The notes under the pieces were generated by a model that searched no databases, was not told the origin of the DNA, and saw only the letters and a program-made list of their open reading frames with translations. 64,000 bases of DNA from NCBI GenBank assembly GCA_030549495.1, contig JAUIRK010000693.1, forward strand, positions 124,001-188,000. Reading direction: 5' to 3'. Position 1 is the first letter of the stretch. Every line of letters begins with the position of its first letter. Shown here in pieces: positions 36,256-49,800 of the stretch. Position numbers and translations under genes: made by a program. The DNA comes from Nectonema munidae (Eukaryota; Nematomorpha; Nectonematoida; Nectonematidae).

Positions 36256-38954
36256 CTTTTTATTTGATTTATTTTAAATATTATTAATATTTAAAACAAA
36301 GATTTTTATTGAAATAAACATTTTGAAAATGTAATTTAATGAGCAATATTGGGAAATAAAGTTTTTTACAATAATAAATAGTAATAGTAAGTATATTCAT
36401 AATGTATATGTGGAGTATGATATTTGAAATTTTCTTTTTGAAGACTAATCGCCAGCTTTTTTTTTCAATCGAATTTTATAACAGGCGATTTTCATTTCTT
36501 GGGACTCTGGTCGTCAAAGGGTTATAAACAAGAGTAAAATTTATTTGACTAACTTTCTACAAGACAAAGATGAAAAGTACTTTATTATTTTTTTTAACTT
36601 AGCATGAACTACGAACACAAGTCTCTTGTTCTGGATAACGAAATCTACACTTTTTAAAATCAGTGTACAAAATGTAGTATGAATATTTTTAGCCATAGAC
36701 ACACAAGACAATAAAATAAATTAATTTCACCTTTCTGTCGAAGTTAAAGAAGCGCCATAGTCTCTCGCAAATCATTTAAGCTTTAAAAAATTTCATTTAT
36801 AAAAATGATGTGATCTATTTTGCAATTTCTTATTTGTTTCTTTCCAGTTTACCTTTATGTTGGGGGTCGAAAGGTCTCCATCGCTTCCTTCAACCTAAAT
36901 TTCGTTCCCTTTTTAGCGTTTAAAATGAAATATTGTAGCGATTTATTAAATTAATATATCAATTGGCAGGCTTTATTAGTTAAGCTGTAAAATATCACAT
37001 ACTTCAAATCAGCCCTGTCGCCAGACTCTACGGGGGGCTGATTTTAATTGGGCCTCGATTATAATAAGGTGTATATATACATTTATATATTTCAAGGAAG
37101 CTCTAGATTGCTTCAAATACATACTGATTATATCTATTAGAATCCTAGAAGAGAAATTGTTTACCTGCTCCAGCTAAAAATTATGCGTATACCTGCGCGA
37201 AAGTTCAAAAGTACATTTTAGTGTAAATTTATTTAAATTTCACTTCATCTATCGTCTTCAGTAATTGAAATTTAATTAGATTTACAAAAGAGAAAAATCT
37301 ATTTTAAAAGCTATTCCCTTTACCTCCAGGAAAGCCAACTTTTCTTGCACCCAAAAAGCTATTGGGTTGTATACAACCTCAGCATAAGAGTTAACAATCA
37401 CAAAAATAAAACTATTTAAAAAGTTTCTTAAACAAACAAACTTTTGTTTTATTACAAGTAACACAAATGTAAAGCTATTTATTTTTCTGATTTTTTTTAT
37501 CTCAGGGGTTCTATAAAACGCGTGTTGACCATCGGGGTCCCCAAACTTTTAAACCCGTAGACCCTTTCATAGATTATTTGTATTCTCCTCGACCCCAAAC
37601 AAGTTTAATAAAAATTGGAAATCAAGTATTTCTATTTAAATTCTGAAAACGACTTGAAATAATTTCTTCCTAATCAAAAAAAGTGAGATTTTCTACGCGC
37701 CCCATGACTTTTCTGGGTTTAACCTATTAATATTATCTTTCAAGAGTGCGTACAAGAAAAAGCTATTTGAGCGGATACGCTGAAATATCTTTCGATGTGG
37801 CAAAAATGCTTCCAATAATAAGATTAAACCTAAGAGTAGCTCGAGCGTTACTGTATAATTCGCCAAACAGTTTAAGTGTCTACTTATCCAAGCCTACACT
37901 TTAAATCAATCTTAAGATAAGGCAATTTATTATATGCCCTAATTCAATGTTTGAAGCACTCTAAATGATCTCTATCTCTAGATATGCGTGTTTCCACATA
38001 TCATCATCATGGAGAGAACGCATTTTGTATCGGACCCCCCGATTGGTAAGACCATCGTACAAAACCCATTTTGTATATATCCCAGTCAGGGGCGCACATA
38101 TCAAGGAATAAAATCGATTTTTTCCATTAACGTAAACTTCTTTGTTATAATAATGAAAAATGAGGCCATATTTGATGAGAGGCAGTAATTTAAACAAGAG
38201 CCCATACATTTTTGAGCGAGCTAAATATTTTTTATAGCACATAATTATATAGGAGCACTATAGCTTAAAAGGTTTATTCCTATTAATTACTATAAACAAG
38301 CCCGTCGAGGGAGCTAGGCCCCCTGGAATTTATTTTGCCCTTCTGAAACTTAATTTAGCGGATGTGGATATCATAAATGCTATTATAAGAAAACGCAAGT
38401 TTTTTACTTCTTAGAAGTTTAGAGAGATGTCAATGTATGTGTTATTATAAATTTTATAAAAATTTTAGATAAAGTAAAAATTAAAAAATTCCGAAATATA
38501 GGAAAAGATAAATGCTTGAAAATTAAATGATCCGTGGATGAGGATGTAAATTTTTTGCGGATATCCGATACATCTCTATTACCAATGTGTTTAATACGCC
38601 CATTAAGTATTAATTTAATTATTGTTGTAAATCAATTAACTCAAATTAAATATTAAATAACTAATTACAAGTTTTTTAAATTTAAAAAAATTAAATTAAA
38701 TTTTAGTTTTTTTAATTTAAATATTAAATAACTCGCCCATTAAGTATTAATTTAATTATTGTTGTAACTCAATTAACTCACATGAACATTTGGAAGCTCA
38801 AATGGTACTGAGAAGCACTATGAAAGAGCCTGAAATCAGTATGCCCTCTCAAAAAAACAAAAAATATTGTCACAAAAGATACCTAAAATAAATTACTGAA
38901 ATGTGAGTATGAAGCTAATAGTGGTTCTCAACTGAAGGTGGAAATTTTGGATCA
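36256..38954. other. Intergenic region with transposon scraps
   Basis: No host gene was recognised. Candidate transposon ends are CTGGTCGTCAAAGGGTTATA at 36507-36526 (TTAA-MITE-like), CAGCCCTGTCGCCAGACTCT at 37012-37031, and ATCGGGGTCCCCAAACTTTT at 37532-37551 (hAT Charlie-like). At 38598-38650 and 38728-38780 a ~50-bp segment (CGCCCATTAAGTATTAATTT..) is duplicated about 130 bp apart. Confidence 0.4.
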
Positions 38955-39134
38955 CAAACCGTCAGACTAATTGTGAGGAAAAGGTACCATATGGTGTTTT
39001 CATCGAGAAGGAATAATTGCGCGGCTTCTATCGAACTATGAAGAAAGAAAGCTTGATGCGGGATCGAAAGCAAGACCTTGAGTTATCAAACCCAGCGTCT
39101 AAAGTGTAACCAACCTTACTCACGGGGTGGGAGA
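38955..39134 (-). repeat. tRNA-derived SINE, copy C
   Basis: Read on the minus strand from 39134: GTGAGTAAGGTTGGTTACAC (A-box-like TAAGGTTGG), then GATAACTCAAGGTCTT, then TTCGATCCCGCATCAAGC (B box), then CTTCATAGTTCGATA and GATGAAAACACCATATGGTA. The two other copies at 42432 and 61411 share these blocks in the same order. A tRNA-like head joined to a shared non-tRNA body is the mark of a SINE. Confidence 0.7.
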
Positions 39135-39347
39135 TTGAAGGCAATGCAACGATCAATATTTCAAGAGTTTAAATGTTTTTACTTTTTCAATAATTCATAT
39201 AAAGAATAAATCACTGCTGATGTTTTAGAATAGAAAATTTAGGTGATTCAGTCTCCCAGGATCACTGGTTTCTCTTTCAGACTTAAGCTTGAGTAAGGCA
39301 ATATTTAGGCGTAAAAGAGAGTGTGCGAAAAAAGAGGCTCTCTTATC

Positions 39348-39821
39348 GGTATGCGGACATTAGGGGCATTTTTCTCATCATAACACTTTGCAGCAAAATA
39401 AAGACATATTACTGACCTTTAGACTTTTTACTATTATGCAGAGTGCATATATACCTCTTAGTTTCGCTAGCTAAAAGTTGAATTATTATTTAAATTGCTA
39501 AAAATATAAATTACTTACAACTTCCTTTTTCATAATAATAAAAACCATCAATAAACAGCATGATAACTAAGTAATAAGTGAGGCCTTAATGATATCACTC
39601 GCATTAATAAACTTATAGTGTCCACATGTTGAGAAATAAGTTGCTGCAATCGTGCATGTTGAGTATATGCTATATACCTCTAATGTATACACTATAGTTA
39701 CATGTGTTTTAAATATCCTTATCTTGTGTTTTTATATCACATGCTGACTTGCTTGATGAATGATGTGTTTATTTTGCTGCAAAGCGTTATGATAGCAAAA
39801 TGCCCCTAATGTCCCGCAACC
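39348..39821. mobile_element. MITE with ~55-bp inverted repeats and perfect 8-bp target duplication
   Basis: The octamer ctcttatc flanks the element at 39340-39347 and 39822-39829. Ends are GGTATGCGGACATTAGGGGC and, inward from the right, GGTTGCGGGACATTAGGGGC. The inverted repeats continue through ATCATAAC and CTTTGCAGCAAAATAAA for about 55 bp with few differences. The 474-bp body has no coding frame. Eight-bp duplications point to a hAT (or a P-type) transposase; the ends do not match the Buster type. Confidence 0.78.
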
Positions 39822-40689
39822 CTCTTATCAGGGCTATATCGTATATACTAGTCTATCTTACGCCCCTTAAATTTTTCATGTCAAAACATGAAACTAGCAT
39901 TCATCTCGATGATCATGAGTTTCTTTTTTTCAGAGACAGCTGGCATTAGTCTAGACCTGTTCAGGCTCTCATTTTATACGTTAGCGACCCAGTTGGCTTA
40001 TAGTCCTAAGAATACAAAAATCATCATTCTGCTTAACTTTATTGAAATGCTTTCGATAAGAGATTTAAAATAAGCGTTCTAGGAATGATAAACGGTTTGA
40101 GCTAAGGAATTTTTTGTTCTCAATTCAATTATCTTAGTGCACCCAGTTGCAATTTATTTGTATTAATCAGTACTACAGTTTATCTTTTTAAACTACCGTT
40201 TTTAAAACGGGTTTTCCTTTTGGTTCTTTATCAACGCGTTTTTTGGAGGACGCGTGTATGAACCTTGTAAAATGCTTTTGGCGGTGTTTACCTCATTTAG
40301 CTACTTCTAGCATTAGCTTAAATCATCACCAAAACTAAAGTGGAAAAAGTTATAAGAATCATAAATTTAGGGTTTAATAGATCAGTTATGGGATTGAAGT
40401 AAAAATAAAGTTTATTGCAATCTACAAGCAATATAAGATTAAAGTTTCTTACTTTTTTCCAAAAAAGTTGGCAACGCAACAAAGTTTCAGAATGCAAGAG
40501 AGTGAGCTAAGAAACTGAATTGATTAGATGGAGATTTAAAATATGAAAATAGATTTATTCATAATAGATATCAGTCACACATTATATTGATAAGTAATAT
40601 AAAATTTAAAATATATGTGAATTAGAGACAGGTAGGTAGTTACACATATGGAAAAGAGTCTGGCACATGCCGATTGCAATACCTCACTT
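39822..40689. other. 3' flank of the EB1 gene
   Basis: This AT-rich stretch should include the EB1 3' UTR. On the minus strand AATAAA signals lie at 40559-40554 and near 40416. A short plus-strand frame at 39888 has no support and looks incidental. Confidence 0.45.
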
Positions 40690-40821
40690 TCACATTTCAG
40701 GATTAATAAGGGCATCTTGCTCTTCCACTCCTCCGCCATTTTGAATGTCAATTTCTTCATTCTCGTCATGGTGTGAAGCGTCTGCATACTCTTCTTCATC
40801 GTTAGGCAGTTCAAAACCTTC
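40690..40821 (-). CDS. MAPRE: EB1 exon 6 (acidic tail and stop)
   Basis: The acceptor gactttag precedes GAAGGTTTT; it codes [16 protein letters not shown], an Asp/Glu-rich stretch, [15 protein letters not shown] and TGA (40692-40690). The EGF(E/V)(L/I)P start matches human EGFVIPDE. The 43 residues are longer than the human tail and end in Met rather than EEY; an internal EEEY is present. Confidence 0.9.
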   Translation of the reverse strand, partial: EGFELPNDEEEYADASHHDENEEIDIQNGGGVEEQDALINPEM

Positions 40822-43800
40822 CTAAAGTCAGAAAAAGTTTTCAATTTTTCTTAATCGATCCAAGATAACATTTAAGGCAGCACATTCTAGAATTTCTTAG
40901 TTCATGACACTATACCTTTTTAACTTCAAAATGGTTAATAGCAAATTTGAAAATAAGAATAGTAAATATCATTTTTCTTCTATTCGACATATCAAAATCA
41001 GTGGTTATTGGCTTTCAGGAGAGGATGAGAAATTATATAAACTTCAAATACTGATAATAATTCAGGTGGTTATGTTGATCAAAAACTGTGAAAAATGCAT
41101 CTTTCAAAAAACAACTTAAAAGTGAGCTTATAATTATATCAAATGAAGTAGAACAAATTATATCAGAAAATGTTCTAAAAGCTCAAGGCCTTAATGAAAA
41201 CAAGCGAATAACAGTAGAAAAAAAAGACAAACTCTAAAAGTGAAGTTACAAACATAAGTAATTTAATTTACCAACACAATCGCACTCTCTAAACACCATG
41301 AAAAGAGTAAAACTTTTCCAGTTTTGAATAGTCAACAGATTTACAAAACTGGCGTAATGCCCGATGCAACTCACACATCACACATGCCTTGATTCCTTTT
41401 TATATTATTCTCTGAAAAACGAAACGAACTTACATCTGTGTGTCAATTTATTGGCACTCATGTGTATGAGTGATATGCGTTAGGGGATAATTTTTTCAAA
41501 AGATACATTATAGAGCGCAACACATTTGCGCGCTTAGATAAAATACCACGATAAAACTTAGATGCATATCATCACATGTACTAGGTAATTATAATAGGAA
41601 TAAGGTCACCCATAGTGGAAGTTATGGAATACACATTTGAGCGCTTTATTTTTAAGATAAAATATGATTAAACGCAGCTAGACATCATCTGAATTTAATT
41701 TGTTAACTTTAACTTTTTAAATAGAAGTGACTTCATTAACCGGTTAACGCCCAGAGTCGACTTAACAAAAATAAAATCGTCTGCGTTTTTCAAAGCTCTT
41801 TAATACAAATCTTCTGCTTTACATTAGACATCGTCTGATTATTATTATTCTGGTCGTTAACGGTTTAATTTAAAACATTTTAAAATGTAGTAAAATAATT
41901 CTATGAAGAAAATATTTGACATAGTTTTATCGTTGCAGCCATCATCGCTTAAACTTGTCTGTCGCTCCAAAGTGTCTACGACAATTTATTTTTTATAATG
42001 AGTGAACAGCTTGTTGGCTTGATGATCAACATTCGAACGAAATTAAGGATAAGGGTAAAAGTACTTTTTAGTGTTTTCATCTATAGGGCGTAATTGCAGC
42101 GCTTATGTGGAATTGTTTGGCGCATGAAAATTTTTTTGATGGATAAAATGTTTTTAAAATTCATTTATATAAGTTTGATCTTAAAAATAGCATTGCTTCA
42201 ACAATATCTTCTTTCATACTAGCGCGTAGATCGGATTTTAAAATTTTCAGAGCCAAACTGCGAGACTTTAGATACATTACGAAATGGCTTGGAGCCAGAT
42301 TTGGGGAGCCGCGTTTTGTTATTTACGATTCCGGCTCCGAAGCCCTCAATTGGTAAGATTACAAAACTAAAGATTCACAATGAAAAAGAATCTCAATTAT
42401 CAATAATAATTTTTGGTTTTTAGAAAAATCTTTAATCTCGATAACTCAAGGTCTTGGGTTCGATCCCGCATCAAGCCTACTTTCTTCATAGTTCGATACA
42501 AGTGACGCAATTGTGCCTTTTCGATGAAAAAACCCCACGATACGTTTACCTTCAAGGCAGTGTGTTGAACAAAGTACAGCAAAGATTGGAAAAAATTTCT
42601 TTTCTACAGACGTTTTATATTGTCTAATAGGTGTTGTGACTAAATATTTACTATAATATGCTGTGTATATAAGCAAAAGTTTTATAGTCACAAATATTAA
42701 CTATTTATTTTAACGAAACTTCTGAATTTGTTCTCTTTTAGGAATTATCTTAGAAACTGCAGATCTAAATGTTCCGTTGATTTGAACTTTTACTTTGTTT
42801 TGATACCCAGAAGTATTGAATATGTTGGTTCACAAAAACTAGATGATAGAAACAGCAATAGAGCTGGAATAGTCGCTTGTAATATACAAACAGAACAATC
42901 CGCTTGACAAAACAACTTCTAGATTTTATCTCAGAATGTGTACACATAATATATCATAATATAAGTCTATTTCCCCCTGTTAATTATTATTAAAACTGTC
43001 ATGTTCCCCCGAGAAATGCAAATGTAGATTTGGGAGTGACAATACCATCGGTTGGGAATGTGTCTATTAGCTTATTCTCAAGAAAACTTAGCGAAGCTTT
43101 GGAAAAAGTAGTTTATAAGTTCAAGTGAAAATGATGTAAATCGACATTTTGTCGCTTACTTCCGTTTGGTATAGAATTTCGAGAAGTTTCTTGATAACAG
43201 GCTTCACCTCTTCTTTTACTAGGTCTTCCCCGGTTTCCTCTTCGGATTGCAAAAACATTTGACAAAAAACTTCAATCTCACGCAGCTTTTTAAAGTAAAA
43301 ATTGCGCTCTGTTTCCATGCGATCAAGTTCTTCACTCAACTTTTTGTTCTAAACAAAATAACTAACTAAATTTGTAGTCTAAAAACACATCCAATTTTTT
43401 AAATCTCAGTTTACATTTTGGCACATTCATTTCAAATAATTACAAGACCTTAAGAAAAATTAAATTCCAAAAACTACAATACAATTTACATTCCGACTAG
43501 AGCCAAGCTGTTTGAACCCGAGCTTGAGCAAATCAAAATCTTGTATTAAGCCCTCTATTTAGTTTCCCCCAAATTTTTTATTCTTTTTAATGGCAAATGT
43601 TTTATGCATACCGGAATTTGCTTATTTTGAGTACCGAATGATAACCGAGATAACACACCATACTTTTGCCACAAAAAGTCTGTACAAACCTAAATTCATT
43701 TTTTAATACATAATATATCAATAGTGATATTCTTTAGGATAAGTATATATTGGGGTCCGTTTACCGATTTTCAAGTTGGTGCATCAAATAAATTGAAGTT

Positions 43801-46800
43801 TTATTTTGAAAAATAAATGACCTTTATTTGCAGCTGTGCATACAAATATGGTTCCTTAGAACTAACAAAGAAAAAGGAGATATTTATGAATGGAATTTTC
43901 ATACACCAATAAGCCCATTCTCGTCGTGTTTGTGGAGCCGTAAATAAATTGCGAGGGCGGGGCAGGAGTGGGTTTAATGTAAGTATTTTGGGTAAAATCT
44001 CATTGGATAAGGTGTAACATCATTAAATCACATACATTACAGAAGGACTTTTACGTCATCAAAGCTTCCTTTGTTTCTTTGGATAAAGTACATTCATATA
44101 AAATAGATTATATTGAAGGAATTTTCCTACACTTTGGGTTGTTCCACGTAATGTTTTATGTGTAATAGCAAGCGCTGCAAGTTGGTGCAAATAAGAAGAG
44201 TAGAAACGAGGGGTAGAGCAGGAATTTTTTATCCTCGTAGACTAGAAAGTCTAGCACATCTGTTCTTTAGTGTTTGACAGGTATGACCAAGAACTACGTG
44301 CATCAGCATAGATGAAAATTCGTAGTGATGTACCGATTCTGTTTTTTTGCTTGATCGGTGGTATCGATATGACAAAATTTTTCATTGTTCACGGATTAAA
44401 TTAATGCTTTTATAAAGAGTAAAAAAACCTTTATACTTTGTGGATAGCGTTTTGCACACATAACAGCATTTTAATGAAACCGCCGTTCTCCCACAATTTG
44501 ATGCAAAAAGTACACTAAATTGATGAATGGAGTTAAGGACCGTTGACAAATAACGTGCGCCACGCTTTCTTCATTTTGACGCCTCTTGCCAACTCTTGAA
44601 TATCTGTCTATATTTCTACCTGATAAGATAGTATGACAATTTGTTTTACCTTCCCCCGATGTTTAGTTGTGGTAGACATGTTTAATCTCATAGAAGAAAC
44701 AAATGAGAAAGAAGCATGGGAGGAAACCTGATGTTTTTACATTTCAATAAGCTATTAATACAAAATTGTTAAAAAATATAAAATTACTTAACATCACTAA
44801 TGACCCAATAAGCCGCTGGTAACTAAAAAGGGCCATCTTTCCACATATACATAAACTCACCTGTAAGTATCTACAGTCATGTTTTTTATCAATTAGAATG
44901 TAAACTAGGACCGTATTTCGGGAATCAAAATCACTAAGGAAGAAAGGGAGTGGAAAAACGAAGACTTTTTAAAGTGGCAAATCCAAATTTTTTAGTATTT
45001 TTGAATTAACGAAAAGTTATTAAACTTGAAATAATTTAATTAATTAATTTTGCAGAATTTACATCAAAAATAAAAGAAGAACCGTTTGTATCACAAAGTG
45101 TGCACACTTGGGAACCAAATTGAATTGGCTTTCCTTTTATAAATTGAGGCATGTGATGACGGCCGCATTATTTGGTTATCATTTCATCTATCGAAAGATT
45201 TCTACTAAATATACCCTACTGCTCACCCAGCTTTTCAACAATGGGTCTTGCTTGGAAGCATTTACCATCACAAGATATTGCCAAATTGTTGTCAACTAAA
45301 TGCAATAATGATAATGTTGTTGGATATTACTTTTTAAACGAAAGAAGCTTCTAAATCATCTGCACCTGAGCAATAATGTTCTATACTGGCTAGTTTATTA
45401 CATCCAGGTAACAAAGGAATGCCAACAAAAGACGTACTTTATTCTGTGTTGATTTTAAATATATCAACCTTTTTTGAAATTTTAGCATAATTATTTGTTT
45501 CATTTTTATCGTATCAAACACACTTCTCCAGTCCAAAACTTTTCAAAAATATTAACAGGCGCTTCATCTACGTTTTCTTCAATAACTTTTCTTTTTAGTT
45601 CTTCTTCATTCTGCATTTCAACAACCAAGAATACTTAAAAGTTTTGAGTATCATTACAATTATTTTTTGAATATTCTGGGCTGAACACATCATCATCTAC
45701 AAAAACTTCCACTGACCGAGCGACATCACCTATATTTTGTACACCAGTAAGTCACCGTCATTGTCACCATCATCTTCGTTATTTAAAATATCTTGTTTTG
45801 AAAGAATAACAACTAGTTCTTTTATATAATTTTGTATATCTTGACTTCCACCAGTTATAAAATCCTTATTTAAGAGTAGAAATAGTATAAAAATCATTTA
45901 TAACTATACTTTCTTCAGAAATAATAAAAAAATCTTTGCCGATAGGGTAAAGAACTGGTAAAAATGTACACTAAATTTTCTTAATATCCTCAAATGAAAT
46001 AAATTTAGCACTAAAAATTTTCCATTAAAAATAAAAAAACCTTTTTATGATCAAAGCCTGTAGAAATATATTTTTGAAGTTTTGAATAATAAATAATATA
46101 ATCATAACTAAAAAATAAATTAGAAAATTAAAATCAAGCAACTTTGAATTTAAATTAAAAAGGGAAAACTTGAGAAAATTGGATTTAAAGTGTTCAAAAG
46201 AAAGATTTAAAAAAATGTTAGGTATTTATTAATTACTTTTAAAAATGATGATTACTGTCCTTACATGAGAACACTGGCAGAAAAATGGGGGATATTAGAG
46301 GAAAAGTTCCTTTTCTCAAAATGACATTAAGTAAACAAAATCTGAATCAAATATGACTCGATCAAACATATCACACCTAGAATAGGATTCTACTCGAGTA
46401 GGATTCTTACTTTTACTTAACAAATGCATTCAACATATTTTCAAAGAATCAATTCATATTATAGGAATGTATGTAATGTGCACATACAAACGCATAGAAA
46501 CTACAAATCACTTATTGTCGCGGTAGACACAAAATTGATAGATTTCATTGTTTAAACTTAATATTAAGTAAAACAGATGTTGGCTTGACGAAAGGTTACA
46601 TTAAATTAAAGGAGACTTTAATCAATGAAAGAGTGCGTTCACTATAATGGAAGTTTTTCTATATTCATTTTATTAGACATTTTTTTATATTAACTATTCA
46701 AAAAACAAAAGTTCACTAATCATTACAAAATTTGAGAATACCATTTCACAATTTTTTTTATACAAATTATGTTATATTTTATGAAACAGGACCTTTATTA

Positions 46801-49800
46801 AATACAAATTAGAACGAAATACTAACAGAATCACATAAGTAATGCTTCTTAGAAAATATAAAAGTAAAAATAAGGGAGTTTTTTGTTGCTTTACCAATCT
46901 AAGGAGTGTAAGAAAAGAAAAAAGATATAGTTACGACTTCTCTCTGTTCGATTAATTGCACATTTTTAGCTGAAGTATTTGTAGAAGTATTTTCGCGTTC
47001 AACAAAGTCAGCGCCATTTTTGTGCAAGTTTGAAGAAGGTGTGTGGTGTTTGTTAACATTGGAAGCATTGTTAAGGGCATTTGTGGAGGTGGTTGTTCTT
47101 TTGGAAGAAAATGGATTGTAAGACTGGACAGAAGGGACGTTCCTTAAAGCAGCAGTTTCTCTTTTCCTGTCTAGAAAGAGATCATATGAAAGAGATGTTA
47201 CACATCCTTTTGACATTCAATGCCCGACTGACAATATTATTTAAAAGAAACGCCCTAAAAACATTCAATTTAATAGAGCCGTTTTGAAATTTTAGAGGCC
47301 GCTTTAAAAAGTTACGAATAACGAGTGCTACAAATTTTGGAATTCAAAAAAAGGTAACATTCTAATTATAACTAATTTTAATTTTTTTCCCACAGATTGT
47401 TGTATGGTAGAAAATGGAGTTAATTTTGTAAATAAAATTTTAAGTAATGAAATAAAACATATAGATCAGTGTTTTTCAACCTGGTCCACGTGGACACACA
47501 AAGGGTCCACAATATTTTTAGATGGATACGTATAAGAATATTTCAAATTTGGAGTTCATTAAATTTTGAAAGAATCCACGTTAAAATTAAAATGTTTATA
47601 AATAAAAATTTAATTTAGTTGAGTAAGCGTGCTGCAATGTAAAAAATAATATATTTTATGATAAAGTGGCTGCTTTCCCATCTTGTTGAATCAGGTTTGA
47701 TACTAAAGGAGGCTTGGAGCAAGAGTTGACGTAAAGAATTCATAAATGATTCATGAAGTTGAACTATTAAAATTTTGGGTGGACTTATGAAAAGAGTAAT
47801 TTGATATAGGCCAAACAGTTTCGGAAGTGGTGATGCGATTACCCAAATGAAAAAACTTTTTAGCTGTATCCAGCAACAAAAAATTAATTTAGGAAGATAG
47901 AAGCGCGTTTAAGGTTACAAGCAGGCCCCTCGGGAGACTCAGCTTCCTCCCTCACGGGAACTTCCTTAAAACATATAAATGTATACACTTTCTTATAGTG
48001 GCCGCCCCAAAACAGTTTTGCTCCTATCCCGTCTTGTACTTGGGGTTTGACGAGGGGCTGATTACAAGAAACAACAAAAATACTTAGTTAAGCCAGTTGA
48101 TTAATTTTTTTATTCGTTACCAACGAGTTAACCAATCCGCCAATTTGTATTAAAAAGGGTCGACCATTTTAATTTTTCTAAAGTGAAATTGGGTAGTTAA
48201 CAGCTTAACTCATATTTACATATAAATATATTTTTATCTCATAACCTGTACGGTTGAACGCGGGTAGACAACTTGCGTGTTATCTCCAACCCGTATATTA
48301 CGATGATTCTTCTCCAACCTGTATTCTACGATGATTCATCTCCAACCTGTATACTACGAGGATTCATCTCCAACCTGTATACTACGATGATTCATCTCCA
48401 ACCTGTTTACTAGGATGATTCATCTTCAACCTGTATACTACGATGGTTTCTATTCCATGTACAAATAACTAGGGAACCTGTATACCGCGATAATTCATCT
48501 CCAACCTATATAATATATTTTATCAAATAATCAAAATAAAATTCTGTAATCAAAGAATCGAAAAATATTCTTTAAAAAATCAAAAAATATCAAACTTTCT
48601 GTTCATATTTTGCTACCTCATACGATGTTACAAAAGTTATTACCTATACTTTGCAATTTGCACGATTTTAAATATTATATTTGTCAAATAATCAAAGAAT
48701 CGAAAAATGTTCAAATCAAAAAATATTTATTCTTTTTAAATATATCGTTGGCTCCCCTTACTTTTAGTTTCGTATGTGCATAATTTGATAAAAATTAATT
48801 ATTAAAGACTAGGTTTATCTTTCAATTTTAAAAGTAAGGGGAGCCAACGATATATTTAAAAAGAATAAATATTTTTTGATTTGAACATTTTTCGATTCTT
48901 TGATTATTCGACAAATATAATATTTAAAATCGTGCAAATTGCAAAGTATAGGTAATAACTTTTGTAACATCGTATGAGGTAGCAAAATATGAACAGAAAG
49001 TTATGAACAGAAAGTTTGATATTTTTTGATTTTTTAAAGAATATTTTTCGATTCTTTGATTACAGAATTTTATTTTGATTATTTGATAAAATATATTATA
49101 TAGGTTTGAGATGAATTATCGCGGTATACAGGTTCCCTAGTTATTTGTACATGGAATAGAAACCATCGTAGTATACAGGTTGAAGATGAATCATCCTAGT
49201 AAACAGGTTGGAGATGAATCATCGTAGTATACAGGTTGGAGATGAATCATTGTAGTATATAGTTTGGAGATGAATCATCCTAGTAAACAGGTTGGAGATG
49301 AATCATCCTAGTAAACAGGTTGGAGATGAATCATCGTAGTATACAGGTTGGAGATGAATCATTGTAGTATACAGGTTGGAGATGAATCATTGTAGTATAT
49401 AGTTTGGAGATGAATCATCGTAGAATACAGGTTGGAGAAGAATCATCGTAATATACGGGTTGGAGATAACACGCAAGTTGTCTACCCGCGTTCAACCGTA
49501 CAGGTTATGAGAATATATCATTACATATTAGAGAAGAGTTTTCTAAACTCTTTATACTGAAAAAATATTTCTTCAAATATATTACTGTTTTAGTTTAAAA
49601 TGCATCCCTTATCTGCTAATTAATGGTATGAAGCCCATGGAAAATAAAAACAGTAAAATGGTATTTCTTAAGAACTTATGATATAAGTAATGTATTCTGA
49701 AAGGCCATAAAAAATGCTTTAATTTGGTATATCGCATGATGCATTTTGTTGAGAAATGTGAAAGTTATAAGCGTTTTAATATTTGACTAAGATTTAAGCT

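Larger units (their letters stand above)
40822..43159. other. EB1 intron 5
   Basis: Contains the TTAA MITE at 41736 and the SINE at 42432. Around 42290-42345 a motif TTGGAGCCAGATTTGGGGAG with CCGGCTCCGAAGCCC resembles a degraded GGAGCC-rich repeat. No other gene was seen. Confidence 0.5.

Noticed and set aside
45108-45354. Overlapping plus-strand frames in EB1 intron 4
   Set aside because: A few transposase-like words, but no ordered motifs; could not be assigned to a family.
48290-49440. Regular ~28-bp repeats that look CRISPR-like
   Set aside because: The units are contiguous tandem copies without unique spacers, in two inverted arms, in an animal genome. They belong to a fold-back element.
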